From contig NZ_JAFFJX010000012.1 of the NCBI RefSeq assembly GCF_016924755.1, positions 62,001 through 126,000 on the forward strand: a DNA stretch of 64,000 bases, written 5' to 3'. Under the pieces are notes generated by a model. It did not search any database. It was not told the DNA's origin and saw nothing but the letters and a program-made list of their open reading frames with translations. A program made the position numbers and the translations under genes. The stretch comes from Longitalea arenae (GTDB taxonomy: Bacteria; Bacteroidota; Bacteroidia; Chitinophagales; Chitinophagaceae). Positions 55,290 through 64,000 of the stretch are shown piece after piece; the first letter of the stretch is position 1, and each line of letters starts with the position of its first letter.

Positions 55290-56036
55290 ATGGAAGCAGC
55301 TTCAGCCAAGAAAAAGATTGAGCCGATAATACCACCCAAGGAACAGGTTTATTTGGAAGGCCCTAAAAGCCGTGGTTATGAACTGGCATTTGCCTGGCGG
55401 GTGTTCAAACAATTCATCAAAGGTTTCAGAACCCTTCACTTTGTTGGTCCCTGTATCACCGTGTTTGGCTCTGCCCGGTTTAAAGAAGACCATCCCTATT
55501 ATGAAAGCGCCCGCGAGTTTGGAAAACGCATTGCCGAGATCGGCTTTACCACGATGACCGGTGGCGGACCTGGCATTATGGAAGCCGCTAACCGCGGCGC
55601 CTTTGAAAATGGCGGCGTTTCGGTTGGTTGCAATATTCAGCTGCCATTTGAACAACATGCCAACAAATACCTCAACCGGTCGATTACCTTCGAACATTTT
55701 TTCGTTCGCAAGGTGCTGCTGGTTAAATACTCGTATGCGTTCATCATTATGCCAGGCGGTTTTGGCACAATGGATGAATTCTTCGAAACACTTACGCTTG
55801 TTCAAACAAAAACCATCACCCAGTTCCCGATCGTATTGTTCGGAAAAGACTATTACAGCAGCTTATGGAACTATGCCGAGTTTATGGCCCAGCAAGGCAC
55901 CATCAGCCGCGAAGACATGAAACTTGTTTTACTGACCGACAGCATCGATGAGGCGATGGAACATATCCATACGTATATCAATCAAAACTTTAAAGTAAGG
56001 CCCCGCAAACGATTCATGTGGTTTGAAAAAAGGTAG
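55290..56036 (+). CDS. LOG-family protein (cytokinin riboside-type nucleosidase-like)
   Basis: A 248-aa protein of the TIGR00730/LOG family. GGGPGIMEAANRGA and PGGFGTMDEFFE are the two diagnostic motifs forming the nucleotide-binding site. Known members hydrolyse nucleoside 5'-monophosphates (AMP, cytokinin nucleotides); the bacterial physiological substrate is unclear. The ATG at 55290 (MEAASAKKKIEP) is used since the earlier 55242 start overlaps the xth start. Confidence 0.88.
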   Translation: MEAASAKKKIEPIIPPKEQVYLEGPKSRGYELAFAWRVFKQFIKGFRTLHFVGPCITVFGSARFKEDHPYYESAREFGKRIAEIGFTTMTGGGPGIMEAANRGAFENGGVSVGCNIQLPFEQHANKYLNRSITFEHFFVRKVLLVKYSYAFIIMPGGFGTMDEFFETLTLVQTKTITQFPIVLFGKDYYSSLWNYAEFMAQQGTISREDMKLVLLTDSIDEAMEHIHTYINQNFKVRPRKRFMWFEKR

Positions 56037-56066
56037 GCAAGCAGATCAATGACAATAAGATTCAGC

Positions 56067-56145
56067 GATCTTGGGATTCAGGGATCTTGAGATTTACCCG
56101 GAACTTCGAAATTGAACAAATCACAAGATCGCTAAATCCAAGATC
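56067..56145. repeat. Inverted pair of GATCTTGGGATT word repeats
   Basis: Arm 56067-56095 (GATCTTGGGATTCAGGGATC...) is mirrored by 56118-56145, near 28 bp imperfectly inverted, between the convergent LOG and beta-barrel genes. A bidirectional hairpin is likely. Confidence 0.6.
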
Positions 56146-56161
56146 AGCCATTCCGGTTACT

Positions 56162-56968
56162 TTACCGCTTCTTACCAGGGATCGTAATACCCAGGTTTAA
56201 GACAAGCTCGTAGGTACCAAAAGCCTGGCGGGCTCTTCCCTTGTAGATATGCAGGTGAGCATACCTGGCATAATCTACTTTGTGGGCGAATTCGAGATAA
56301 ACATACCTGAAGAAGGTAGCTCTTACCGCGTTCTCCACACCTGCGTTCCAACCGCCGATCTGAAAATCGGGATCGTTTTTGTCGCCGTCGAAACTGTTCT
56401 CGACATGCGGGATCACCGGACCGATACCGGCTTTGCCCAGCAGATCTACCTTGATCTTTTCATTGGGATGCTCGTACAGGTTCCAACGTTTTACAATGTT
56501 GAACAATAAGAAGTTGGCGCCGTTGTTCAGGAAATAATAGAAGCCATTGTCTTCAGACCATTCTATCGTTTCATCAACCGGTTTGCCGTCCTTCCTTCCT
56601 TTGCGGTGCGCCTGCTGGTGATCGATAATGTACTTGGTGTGATCGAAGTTGATCTCGATGGCGAGATCGTCTTTGAAGAAATAACCAATCCGGTAATTGT
56701 ACTGGGGAATGGTCATGGCCCGGTCGAAGATCCCTTTATCCCATCCGGGATTATCATGCGCCCGGATGTTTTTAAAGGTGTACTTATTACCAAGCTCGGG
56801 TTGATCTACGTGCAGATCGCTCCTGGTGTACCATTCTTTATTATACCCCCAGGAAAAATAAAATTCTCCTTTACGGTTCGAACGGTTGGATTGGGCTGCT
56901 ACAAATAAGGGCACAAGGGTAACCAAAAATGCTATGGCCGTAATAGCATTTTTACGGGAATTCATCAT
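56162..56968 (-). CDS. Predicted outer-membrane beta-barrel protein
   Basis: A 268-aa exported protein with signal peptide (AITAIAFLVTLVPLFVAAQ). The mature part alternates polar and aromatic residues in beta strands (EFYFSWGYNKEWYT, YNYRIGYFFKDDLAIEINFDHTKY) and ends in YELVLNLGITIPGKKR, consistent with a small porin-like barrel. No specific family identified; could be a DUF-type surface protein. Confidence 0.65.
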   Translation of the reverse strand: MMNSRKNAITAIAFLVTLVPLFVAAQSNRSNRKGEFYFSWGYNKEWYTRSDLHVDQPELGNKYTFKNIRAHDNPGWDKGIFDRAMTIPQYNYRIGYFFKDDLAIEINFDHTKYIIDHQQAHRKGRKDGKPVDETIEWSEDNGFYYFLNNGANFLLFNIVKRWNLYEHPNEKIKVDLLGKAGIGPVIPHVENSFDGDKNDPDFQIGGWNAGVENAVRATFFRYVYLEFAHKVDYARYAHLHIYKGRARQAFGTYELVLNLGITIPGKKR

Positions 56969-57060
56969 GACGCTACAGGATTAAAAAGGCATTTTCAAGG
57001 GACGAAGCCCAAACGAATATGCTTGTTTTGTTATTGTGAAATCAGGCTTAACAAAAATTA

Positions 57061-59805
57061 TTATGCATCATATTCGAGTACAGGGCGCAGCCAACGCTCA
57101 ACATCTTCTACGGGCATGTTCTTGCGATTGGCATAATCAATGACCTGGTCTTTCTGGATCTTCCCTAATCCGAAATACTGGCTTTGCGGATGGGCGAAAT
57201 ACCAGCCGCAAATAGAGGAAGCAGGATACATGGCCAGCGATTCTGTTAATGTAATGCCGGTTGCCTGCTCACCACCCAGCAGATTGAACAGTTTATACTT
57301 TTCAGTATGGTCCGGACAAGCCGGATAACCGGGTGCGGGCCTGATGCCCGAATATGATTCCTTAATTAATTCTTCATTCGTAAAATGTTCGTCTTTTGCA
57401 TAGCCCCAGAATTCTTTGCGCACCCGTTCATGCAAGCATTCAGCAAAAGCCTCGGCAAGCCTGTCTGCTAACACCTGCAGCATGATCTTGTTGTAATCGT
57501 CGTGATTTTCTATGAATTTCTTTATATGCGGCTCTATGCCCTGTATAGTAACGGCAAAGGCTCCCATGTAATCGGCAGCTTCTTTACTTTTTTCATTGGC
57601 AGGTGTTACAGCGGGTTTAACAAAGTCGGCCAAAGAAAAGTTCGGTTGCCCGGCCGCTTTTTTATTCTGCTGGCGTAAATGTTCGAGCCTTACCTTTTCC
57701 TGCCCTCTTTCATCATATATAAACACAGAATCTTTTCCGTTGCTGTTAGCCTGCCAGAAACCGATAACGCCCCGGGCCGTTAACCATTTTTCTGCGATGA
57801 TCTTTTTCAACAGCTCATTGGCATCTTTAAACAATTTCGTAGCTTCTTTACCTACTTTCTCATCCTGTAAGATGGCAGGGAATTTACCGTGTAATTCCCA
57901 GGCAATGAAGAAGGGACCCCAGTCGATATAGTTGGTAAGCTCATTCAGATCGTAATTATCAAAAATGCGCGTGCCGGTGAATGATGGAACCGGCGGCGTA
58001 TAATTCTTCCAGTCGATGGCTACGCGATTCTCCTGCGCCTGTTCAAAAGGCAGGTATTGTTTGGCGGTTTTCTTGCTGCCAAAATCATCGCGTAACTTTT
58101 GATATTCCTTACCAATCGTATCCAGGAAACCGGGTTTTTGTTCTTTGCTCAATAAAGAACCGGCTACGGTAACACTGCGGGAAGCATCCAGCACATGCAC
58201 CACGCCGTTGTCATACTGCGGGGCAATTTTAACCGCTGTATGCATGCGGCTGGTGGTGGCGCCCCCGATCAGCAGGGGCTGGGTCATGTTGCGTCTTTTC
58301 ATTTCATGGGCCACATGCACCATTTCGTCGAGTGAAGGAGTAATAAGACCACTTAAGCCGATGATGTCTACTTTTTCTTTCTGGGCTGTTTCGAGGATCT
58401 TGTCTGCCGGAACCATTACGCCCAGGTCGATAATATCGTAGCCATTACAGCCTAATACCACACCAACAATGTTCTTTCCGATATCATGTACATCGCCTTT
58501 TACGGTGGCCAGCAATATTTTGGCGGCGCCCGCACCTTCTTCATTTGTTGTTCCGGCTGCTAAATGCGCCAGGCGTCGTTCTTCTTTTTCCGCTTCAATG
58601 TATGGGGTAAGAATGGCCACCGATTTTTTCATTACCCGGGCGCTTTTCACTACCTGCGGCAGGAACATCTTACCGCTGCCGAACAGATCGCCCACTACAT
58701 TCATACCGTCCATAAGCGGCCCTTCAATGACGTCTAGCGGTTTTGGGTATTTCTGCCTGGCTTCCTCAGTATCCTGGTCTATATAGTCTGTAATGCCGTT
58801 TATGAGGGCATGTTTCAGGCGCTCTTCTACTGAATTATTCCGCCAAGCTTCATTCTTTATTTCATTCTTGTCTTTTGCCTTAACTGTTTCCGCAAACTGG
58901 ATCAGGCGGTCGGTAGCGTCTTCGCGGCGGTTCTGGATCACATCTTCACACAGTTCCCGCAGCTGGGGCTCAATTTCATCGTATACGACAAGCTGGCCGG
59001 CGTTTACAATACCCATATCCATACCGGCTTTAATGGCATGGTACAGGAATACGGCATGCATGGCTTCGCGCACCGGTTCATTACCGCGGAAGGAGAAAGA
59101 GATATTACTTACCCCGCCGCTTATTTTAGCCAGGGGCATTTTTTGTTTAATGATGCGGGTGGCCTCAATAAAGTCAAGCGCATAATTATTGTGCTCTTCG
59201 ATACCGGTTGCCACTGCAAATATGTTGGGATCGAAGATGATATCCTGCGGATCGAAGCCTACTTCTTCTGTCAGGATCTTATAGGCCCTTTCGCAGATAT
59301 CCACCCGGCGTTGCAGGGTATCGGCCTGTCCCTGTTCATCGAAGGCCATTACGACAACCGAAGCGCCATAGAGTTTACAGATCTTTGCCTCGCGAATGAA
59401 CTTCTCTACTCCTTCTTTCATGGAAATAGAGTTCACGATACACTTGCCCTGCACACATTTCAATCCCGCCTCGATGATCTCGAACTTTGAGCTGTCGATC
59501 ATGATGGGGATCTTGGCAATATCAGGCTCACTTTGCAACAGGTTCAGATAGGTGGTCATGGCCTTTACGCCGTCGAGCAGGGCATCATCCATGTTCACGT
59601 CAAGGACCTGGGCGCCGCTTTCAACCTGTTGGCGGGCTACGCTGAGTGCTTCTTCATACTTGTTCTCGCGGATGAGGCGGGCAAATTTTTTGGAACCGGT
59701 CACGTTGGTACGTTCTCCTACGTTCACAAAATTGGTTTCAGGGCGAATGACCAGGGGTTCTAACCCTGCAAGCCGCAAGTATGGTTTTATCGTGTTCGCT
59801 GACAT
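57061..59805 (-). CDS. metH: Methionine synthase, folate/B12/activation part (MetH C-terminal)
   Basis: A 914-aa polypeptide with the last three MetH modules: a methyltetrahydrofolate-binding (pterin) domain at about 10-290, the B12 cap and Rossmann domain with the cobalt-ligand motif DVHDIGKN, and the AdoMet-binding reactivation domain ([42 protein letters not shown]). The N-terminal homocysteine-binding module is a separate gene 104 bp upstream on the same strand. The two proteins must act together to move the methyl group from folate to homocysteine. Such splits occur in several Bacteroidota. Confidence 0.93.
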   Translation of the reverse strand: MSANTIKPYLRLAGLEPLVIRPETNFVNVGERTNVTGSKKFARLIRENKYEEALSVARQQVESGAQVLDVNMDDALLDGVKAMTTYLNLLQSEPDIAKIPIMIDSSKFEIIEAGLKCVQGKCIVNSISMKEGVEKFIREAKICKLYGASVVVMAFDEQGQADTLQRRVDICERAYKILTEEVGFDPQDIIFDPNIFAVATGIEEHNNYALDFIEATRIIKQKMPLAKISGGVSNISFSFRGNEPVREAMHAVFLYHAIKAGMDMGIVNAGQLVVYDEIEPQLRELCEDVIQNRREDATDRLIQFAETVKAKDKNEIKNEAWRNNSVEERLKHALINGITDYIDQDTEEARQKYPKPLDVIEGPLMDGMNVVGDLFGSGKMFLPQVVKSARVMKKSVAILTPYIEAEKEERRLAHLAAGTTNEEGAGAAKILLATVKGDVHDIGKNIVGVVLGCNGYDIIDLGVMVPADKILETAQKEKVDIIGLSGLITPSLDEMVHVAHEMKRRNMTQPLLIGGATTSRMHTAVKIAPQYDNGVVHVLDASRSVTVAGSLLSKEQKPGFLDTIGKEYQKLRDDFGSKKTAKQYLPFEQAQENRVAIDWKNYTPPVPSFTGTRIFDNYDLNELTNYIDWGPFFIAWELHGKFPAILQDEKVGKEATKLFKDANELLKKIIAEKWLTARGVIGFWQANSNGKDSVFIYDERGQEKVRLEHLRQQNKKAAGQPNFSLADFVKPAVTPANEKSKEAADYMGAFAVTIQGIEPHIKKFIENHDDYNKIMLQVLADRLAEAFAECLHERVRKEFWGYAKDEHFTNEELIKESYSGIRPAPGYPACPDHTEKYKLFNLLGGEQATGITLTESLAMYPASSICGWYFAHPQSQYFGLGKIQKDQVIDYANRKNMPVEDVERWLRPVLEYDA

Positions 59806-59825
59806 ATCCTGTTTACATTTTTGGG

Positions 59826-59880
59826 GGAATTACAAAACCAGCCGGTTCCCGGGCAGGGCAAGTCCTGCACCAGTAATTCC
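59826..59880 (-). promoter_or_regulatory. Structured RNA between the two methionine-synthase genes
   Basis: GGAATTAC (59826-59833) and GTAATTCC (59873-59880) form a perfect 8-bp stem enclosing a GCAGG-GCAAGT-CCTGC hairpin (59853-59868). It could set the relative level of the two subunits; no terminator T run follows. Confidence 0.45.
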
Positions 59881-59909
59881 TTTGATATTTTAAAAATTGC
59901 CTGTACTCA

Positions 59910-60938
59910 TTATAACGCCGTTTCCAATACCGGTAATGGTCTTGGTTTAAACTGGCGAACATGTTCGGCAATGTGTTTAATATGATCGGGGGTTGTACCG
60001 CAGCAGCCGCCTACGATGTTTACAAAACCTTCACGCGCCCATTCTTCGAGGAAGTGAGCGGTTTGTTCGGGTTGTTCATCATACTCACCCATGGCATTGG
60101 GTAAGCCCGCGTTGGGATAGGCGGAAGTATAGCAAGCCGCTATCTGGCTTAACTCTTCAATATGCGGCCGCATTTCAGAGGCGCCCAATGCACAGTTCAA
60201 ACCAATGGAAAGCGGTTTGGCATGCATTACCGAGGTATAGAAAGCTTCGAGGGTTTGTCCGCTCAACGTGCGGCCGGAAGCGTCGGTGATGGTGCCGCTG
60301 ATCATGATGGGCAGTTCGGCTTTGGCTTCATCACTGAAATATTTCTTAATGGCGTAAATGGCGGCTTTGGCATTGAGGGTATCAAAGATGGTCTCTATCA
60401 GCAGCAGATCTACTCCACCTTCCACCAGGCCTTTTACCTGTTCGTAATAGGCACTCATCGCCTCGTCGAATGTTAAGGCCCTGAAGCCGGGGTTGTTTAC
60501 GTCGGGTGATAAGGAAAGTGTTTTGTTGAGCGGACCGATAGCGCCGGCTACAAAGGCCCGTTCGCGGCCACCTTTATTGGTGGCAGGGTCGGCAAAGAAT
60601 TCCTGCACGGCTTCCTTGGCGATCCTGGCTGCTGCGAAATTCAGCTCATAGGCCAGCGGTTCCATATGGTAATCGGCCAGCGAAATGCGTTGGGCATTGA
60701 ATGTATTGGTTTCAATGATATCGGCGCCGGCTTCGAGGTATAATTTGTGAATGCCTTTGATAATATCCGGCTGTGTAAGCACCAAGAGGTCATTATTGCC
60801 TTTGAGATCGCTTGCCCAGTCTTTGAACCGATCACCGCGGTAATCAGCTTCTGTAAGTTTGTGCCGCTGGATCATGGTTCCCATAGCGCCATCGATGACA
60901 AGGATCCGTTCCTGCAGGCATTGCTGTATTGTTTTCAT
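59910..60938 (-). CDS. Methionine synthase, homocysteine-binding subunit (MetH N-terminal)
   Basis: A 342-aa zinc-dependent homocysteine S-methyltransferase domain: [22 protein letters not shown] at the start, a Cys in [15 protein letters not shown], and the zinc pair in [13 protein letters not shown] near the end. It corresponds to residues 1-340 of full MetH. It lies first in the minus-strand pair, behind a 260-nt leader with its own promoter. Start at 60938, with AGGAGGG just upstream (60947-60953 on this strand). Confidence 0.93.
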   Translation of the reverse strand: MKTIQQCLQERILVIDGAMGTMIQRHKLTEADYRGDRFKDWASDLKGNNDLLVLTQPDIIKGIHKLYLEAGADIIETNTFNAQRISLADYHMEPLAYELNFAAARIAKEAVQEFFADPATNKGGRERAFVAGAIGPLNKTLSLSPDVNNPGFRALTFDEAMSAYYEQVKGLVEGGVDLLLIETIFDTLNAKAAIYAIKKYFSDEAKAELPIMISGTITDASGRTLSGQTLEAFYTSVMHAKPLSIGLNCALGASEMRPHIEELSQIAACYTSAYPNAGLPNAMGEYDEQPEQTAHFLEEWAREGFVNIVGGCCGTTPDHIKHIAEHVRQFKPRPLPVLETAL

Positions 60939-61202
60939 TCTACCCTCCTTTTGTTTAGCATAGCAAATAAGTAAATGAGCATAACCGGACGTTCCAATGA
61001 CGATCCAGGACCGCTAAGGCGGACATATACCGCCGGGTGAGAAACCGAACTTGTAAACGTTGGGAAACTGTGAAGAGAGAGTTTCTTATCGTTTATTAGT
61101 TCAGTTTTGGCATCTAATGCCTCCCGGTGTCCAGGATCTCAGATGCCGGTTCCTGCTCAGGATGCACAGGCCGAACAATAAACAAATCTGCCTATGCGGG
61201 TG
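60939..61202 (-). promoter_or_regulatory. Long structured leader of the methionine-synthase genes
   Basis: About 260 nt of untranslated leader. GGCATCT (minus strand, near 61141-61147) pairs with AGATGCC (near 61110-61116) around an inner region, and CCTG-AG-CAGG forms a small hairpin upstream. The layout suggests a riboswitch or other sensor. It does not show the S-box or B12-box cores I know, so no class is assigned. Confidence 0.4.
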
Positions 61203-61210
61203 CAAATTTA
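61203..61210 (-). promoter_or_regulatory. -7 promoter element for the methionine-synthase genes
   Basis: On the minus strand TAAATTTG followed by CACCC matches TAnnTTTG exactly. Transcription would start near 61196, giving the long leader. Confidence 0.6.
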
Positions 61211-61287
61211 CAGCTTGTTATGTTAATTGCAAACTGGGATATTAATAAGGGCTTATAACCGGAGGGAGTTCTGTTACAGGCTGGGGT

Positions 61288-61905
61288 TTAATGTTGTACA
61301 TACTTTTCAACCGGCAGGCGATTGGTAATGCTGCGGGCAAGGGTCATTTCATCGGCATATTCCAACTCGCCGCCAAAGGCAATGCCGCGCGCGATGGTGG
61401 TGATCTTAACTTGTGATGATTGCAGCTTTTTCTGGATATAGTAGATGGTGGTATCGCCCTGGATCGTAGGGTTCAGGGCAAAGATCAGCTCTTCGGTGTT
61501 TTCCTTGTGTACCCGTTGTACCAGGGGTTCAATGGTAAGCTGGTCGGGCCCGATACCATCGAGCGGAGAAATAATGCCGCCCAATACATGGTATACGCCG
61601 CTGAATTGCTGGGTGCTTTCGATGGCAATTACATCGCGGATATTTTCAACTATACAAATGATCTCCTGTTTACGAAGGGGATTGGCGCAGATGGCGCAGG
61701 TGGTAGTGTCGGCTACATTAAAACAACGTTCACAGAATTTGATCTCCCGGCGCATTTTCAGCACGGCTTCGCCAAATGCATCTACATTACCGGGGTCTTG
61801 CTTTAATAAATGCAGCACCAGCCGCAATGCTGTCTTTTTTCCGATCCCGGGCAGTTTGGCAAATTCACTCACCGCATTTTCCAACAAAGAAGAAGAAAAT
61901 TCCAT
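61288..61905 (-). CDS. recR: Recombination mediator RecR
   Basis: 205-aa RecR of the RecFOR gap-repair pathway. Helix-hairpin-helix [18 protein letters not shown], four-cysteine zinc finger [19 protein letters not shown], Toprim domain starting [14 protein letters not shown], and Walker-like [23 protein letters not shown] at the end. Normal length and complete. Stands alone on the minus strand, upstream of the long leader of the methionine-synthase genes. Confidence 0.96.
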   Translation of the reverse strand: MEFSSSLLENAVSEFAKLPGIGKKTALRLVLHLLKQDPGNVDAFGEAVLKMRREIKFCERCFNVADTTTCAICANPLRKQEIICIVENIRDVIAIESTQQFSGVYHVLGGIISPLDGIGPDQLTIEPLVQRVHKENTEELIFALNPTIQGDTTIYYIQKKLQSSQVKITTIARGIAFGGELEYADEMTLARSITNRLPVEKYVQH

Positions 61906-61923
61906 GGTGCAAAGATACCGAAT

Positions 61924-61960
61924 GGTTTGGGGTTTATGGTTTGTGGTTTGTGGTTATTGC
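61924..61960. repeat. Word repeat (GGTTTATGGTTTGTGG)
   Basis: Three to four degenerate copies right upstream of the recR start on the minus strand; same family as 17581-17710 and 49030-49065. Confidence 0.55.
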
Positions 61961-62033
61961 CGCTGATTTTGCTCACTGGCAAATGGCGGCATACATTAAT
62001 TTCTAATGCTTAATTCCTTACTGGTCACGCCTA

Positions 62034-62290
62034 TTGCCTCGTTGCCTTAACTTTTATGCCTCGTTGCTTCGGGCTTCGCCTCGTTGTCTGGCCTCTTGCC
62101 TCGTTTCCTCGGCCCTTGGCCTCGTTACCTCGGGCTTCGCCTTGTTGTCTCAGGCTTCGCCTCGTTGTCTCAGGCTTCGCCTCGTTGTCTCGGGCTTCGC
62201 CTTGTTGCCTTGCTTCGCCTCGTTTCCTTGGGCTTGGCTTGTTTCCTTGGTCTTCGCCTCGTTGCCTCAGCCTTTACCTTAATGCCTTCT
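62034..62290. repeat. Degenerate tandem repeat (CTTCGCCTCGTTGTCTCAGG)
   Basis: About 250 bp of roughly 20-nt units such as GGCTTCGCCTCGTTGTCTCA, best conserved at about 62125-62195. The CCTCGTTGCCT core is the complement of the AGGCAACGAGG repeat at 51131-51190. The apparent frames rich in L, R, S, P and C are repeat artefacts. Confidence 0.8.
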
Positions 62291-62293
62291 TCC

Positions 62294-63736
62294 TCACTTC
62301 GTGAGTGTAATGTCTACCAAATTGTCCCAGTTGGCTTTTACGTTCAGTTTACGGTTGATGGGTTGTACTTTTTCGGGCTGGTGACGGTCTTTAAAGAAGG
62401 AACCCGGGTCCCAGACGCCGTTCTTATTATCGTCGTATAAAATGCGGAGGTCGTATTCACCGGGCACAAATAATTTGGCATAGAACTCTCTGCCGGTCAT
62501 GGGATAGGCGAATTTTACATTATCACCCTGTACAAATTGTAGGACGGGGTTTCTGCTGAAATCGAGGCCGATGATACGGAGCCTGAGCAGTCCGTAATCG
62601 CTTTGTTTTTTTGAGCGAAAGGCCAGGGTATCGGTACGCGCTATCTTAGCGCCGGCGGTATCCTCGGCAAAATCTTTATCTATGATAAGATTATAGGCGG
62701 TGTTTTCGGTCCAGTTATAGGTGAGCGTCACCTTCTTGTTGCTGGTATCTGTGGTGAAGTGATAATTCGGCAGCGGTTCATACTTTTCATTCGTTAGAAC
62801 AACCTTTGTGCTGTCGAAATATTTGACAGGTGTTTCAAAGCGGAATTCAAATTGGGTTAAGAGGTCCTGCTCATTATTGCTAAGATTGGTCTCGAGTTTC
62901 AGCCGGGGTTCCTGTTTGTCATTTTTTCTTGCAGGCCGCACGGCAGGCACTGCCGGTTTTTTCGTTTTGGCCGTATCTTCTTCATCTTTTTCCAGGTAAG
63001 CGTACAGCGTAACCGGTTTGGGTGTTGTACTGGGGCTTACCAGCTCATCGGCAAAAGCGAAGAGCTGGGTATTGCTGAGGTAACGGCGCTGTCCGCCTTC
63101 ATCTTTCAGCGCATACATGGCAAATGAACCGGAAGGCAGGTTGCTGAAGGCGAAATTGCCATCTTTATCGACCCGGGCAATATAGCGGGGCTTTTCTTTG
63201 ATGACAGCCGAATCATCGGTATTGCTATGCAGCATGACAATCAGGGTGGAATCGGTTTTACCGGTTTCGGCAATGATCACCTTGCCGGTTAGCGCCAGGG
63301 AATCGAGGTTTTCACCGGTGGTGAACAGATAGGTAAAATTCTTTAACACATTGCCCTCGTTAATGTCTTTTATGGCGTTGCCAAAATCGATGGAATAGGT
63401 GGTGTTGGGTTGCAGGGTATCTTTAACGGTGACGGTCACTGTGCGCAACCTTGAATCAACGATGGGATTTATTTTCGGAACCGGTGAAACCAGCAGATTT
63501 TCCTGTACGTTCTCTACCTGAACAAACTCGTCGAATTCGAAGACGATCCTTTTGCCGCTGAAGTTCCTGGCCGAATCGCGGGGATTTACTTTCATAAGCC
63601 GGGGCGCCAGGGAGTCGCGGGGGCCGCCCATGGGGGGCACTATATTGGCGCAACCAGTTTGCACCAGGGTAGGCGGAAGCAGCGCAAGGATCAAAAGGAA
63701 GGGAGAAACTATCTTTAATATACTAGCATACTTCAT
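62294..63736 (-). CDS. Lipoprotein with Ig-like (Big_5) and SpaA-like domains
   Basis: A 480-aa exported protein: signal peptide and lipobox (VQTGC, Cys near residue 29), an N-terminal Big_5 Ig-like domain (RIVFEFDEFVQVENVQENLLVSPVP ... YSIDFGNAIKDINEGN), a SpaA/prealbumin-like domain (ARVDKDGNFAFSNLPSGSFAMYALKDE), a Lys/Pro-rich linker and a last beta domain ending YDLRILYDDNKNGVWDPGSFF. Family members are common in Bacteroidota as surface lipoproteins. Function unknown. Confidence 0.82.
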   Translation of the reverse strand: MKYASILKIVSPFLLILALLPPTLVQTGCANIVPPMGGPRDSLAPRLMKVNPRDSARNFSGKRIVFEFDEFVQVENVQENLLVSPVPKINPIVDSRLRTVTVTVKDTLQPNTTYSIDFGNAIKDINEGNVLKNFTYLFTTGENLDSLALTGKVIIAETGKTDSTLIVMLHSNTDDSAVIKEKPRYIARVDKDGNFAFSNLPSGSFAMYALKDEGGQRRYLSNTQLFAFADELVSPSTTPKPVTLYAYLEKDEEDTAKTKKPAVPAVRPARKNDKQEPRLKLETNLSNNEQDLLTQFEFRFETPVKYFDSTKVVLTNEKYEPLPNYHFTTDTSNKKVTLTYNWTENTAYNLIIDKDFAEDTAGAKIARTDTLAFRSKKQSDYGLLRLRIIGLDFSRNPVLQFVQGDNVKFAYPMTGREFYAKLFVPGEYDLRILYDDNKNGVWDPGSFFKDRHQPEKVQPINRKLNVKANWDNLVDITLTK

Positions 63737-63799
63737 AAGGCCGCAAACTTAAGCCGTTTATCGCCAAATGTTGCTTCAAAATCCGTTAAATTAACACCT

Positions 63800-63895
63800 C
63801 TCTTGCCGGTTACCGGTTGCCGGTCACCAGTTGCCGGTTACCAGTTGCCGGTTGCCGGTTACCGGCGTTCCAGGTTCCAGGTTTCAGGTTGCAGG
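63800..63895. repeat. Tandem word repeat (CCGGTTACCGGTTGCC)
   Basis: Eight or more degenerate copies of CCGGTTACC/CCGGTTGCC/CACCAGTTG, followed by CAGGTTCCAGGTTTCAGG. Same two families as at 5080-5185 and 14441-14520. Confidence 0.65.
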
Positions 63896-64000
63896 GATTC
63901 TGTTCGGCTTATCCTTGTTTCTGCGACCCATCTTCTGGTACCACAAACCCTCTGATGCACTGTTTACAGCTGACATTTAGTTAAGCAGTTTGTGAATAGG

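Noticed and set aside
60939-61202. SAM-I or cobalamin riboswitch before the methionine-synthase genes
   Set aside because: The S-box core (GAGGGA, GGCAACC) and a B12 box (GCCACTG) are not found. A short GGACACCGGG stretch resembles the B12 3' part, but there is too little RNA upstream of it.
1-64000. tRNA or rRNA genes, insertion sequences, prophage genes
   Set aside because: I looked in all gaps over 100 bp and saw no cloverleaf-like TTCGA/CCA sets, transposase motifs or phage structural genes; a tRNAscan-type run would be decisive.

Overview
The window looks like chromosome of a Bacteroidota bacterium, most likely family Chitinophagaceae (Niastella/Chitinophaga type; genus not provable from sequence alone). 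The reasons are a SusC/SusD pair, a C-terminal type IX secretion-type sorting domain, Bacteroidota promoters (TTTG-N20-TAnnTTTG, seen at the asd leader, rplM, metH and the retron RNA), few clear Shine-Dalgarno sites, bTHX, DUF4286 and CRTAC1-like VCBS lipoproteins. I found no rRNA, tRNA, insertion sequence or CRISPR array.

Left part (1-14.6 kb): after mnmD and an AlkA-like glycosylase comes a defence-type island. On the minus strand lie an ARM/HEAT-repeat protein with an N-terminal WGR domain, a winged-helix/SWIM protein, a retron non-coding RNA and a retron reverse transcriptase. This is the composition I recall for type XIII retrons. The msr-msd RNA can be read directly: a1/a2 pairing ends, three msr stem-loops, a 26-bp msd stem and its own promoter. 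Facing away from it is a three-gene SMC-like operon (JetA, JetB, JetC homologues) with an intact ATPase but no JetD nuclease.

14.6-30.6 kb: a secreted GH10-like hydrolase, an NdpA-family nucleoid protein, an orphan paaE with its TetR regulator and palindromic operator, a PfkB kinase, a lamin-tail surface protein, asd behind what reads as a complete leader-peptide attenuator, a DUF2461 gene next to a 400-bp array of 7-nt repeats, a NUMOD4/HNH gene, and ligA.

30-45.4 kb: a NrtR/AraR-like regulator precedes susC, susD and two large CRTAC1-like VCBS lipoproteins; the two VCBS genes overlap by 4 bp. Then come a GyrI-like protein, an HD hydrolase with an antitoxin-like remnant upstream, and a zinc metalloprotease.

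45.5-64 kb: housekeeping genes, namely rplM-rpsI-rpsB-tsf-pyrH, pdxH, bTHX, HU, xth, a LOG-family gene, a methionine synthase split into two adjacent genes behind a long leader, recR, and a lipoprotein with Ig-like folds.

Across the window, gene ends carry short degenerate word repeats from several unrelated families. They are often arranged as two inverted copies that would fold into long hairpins, most clearly between convergent genes.
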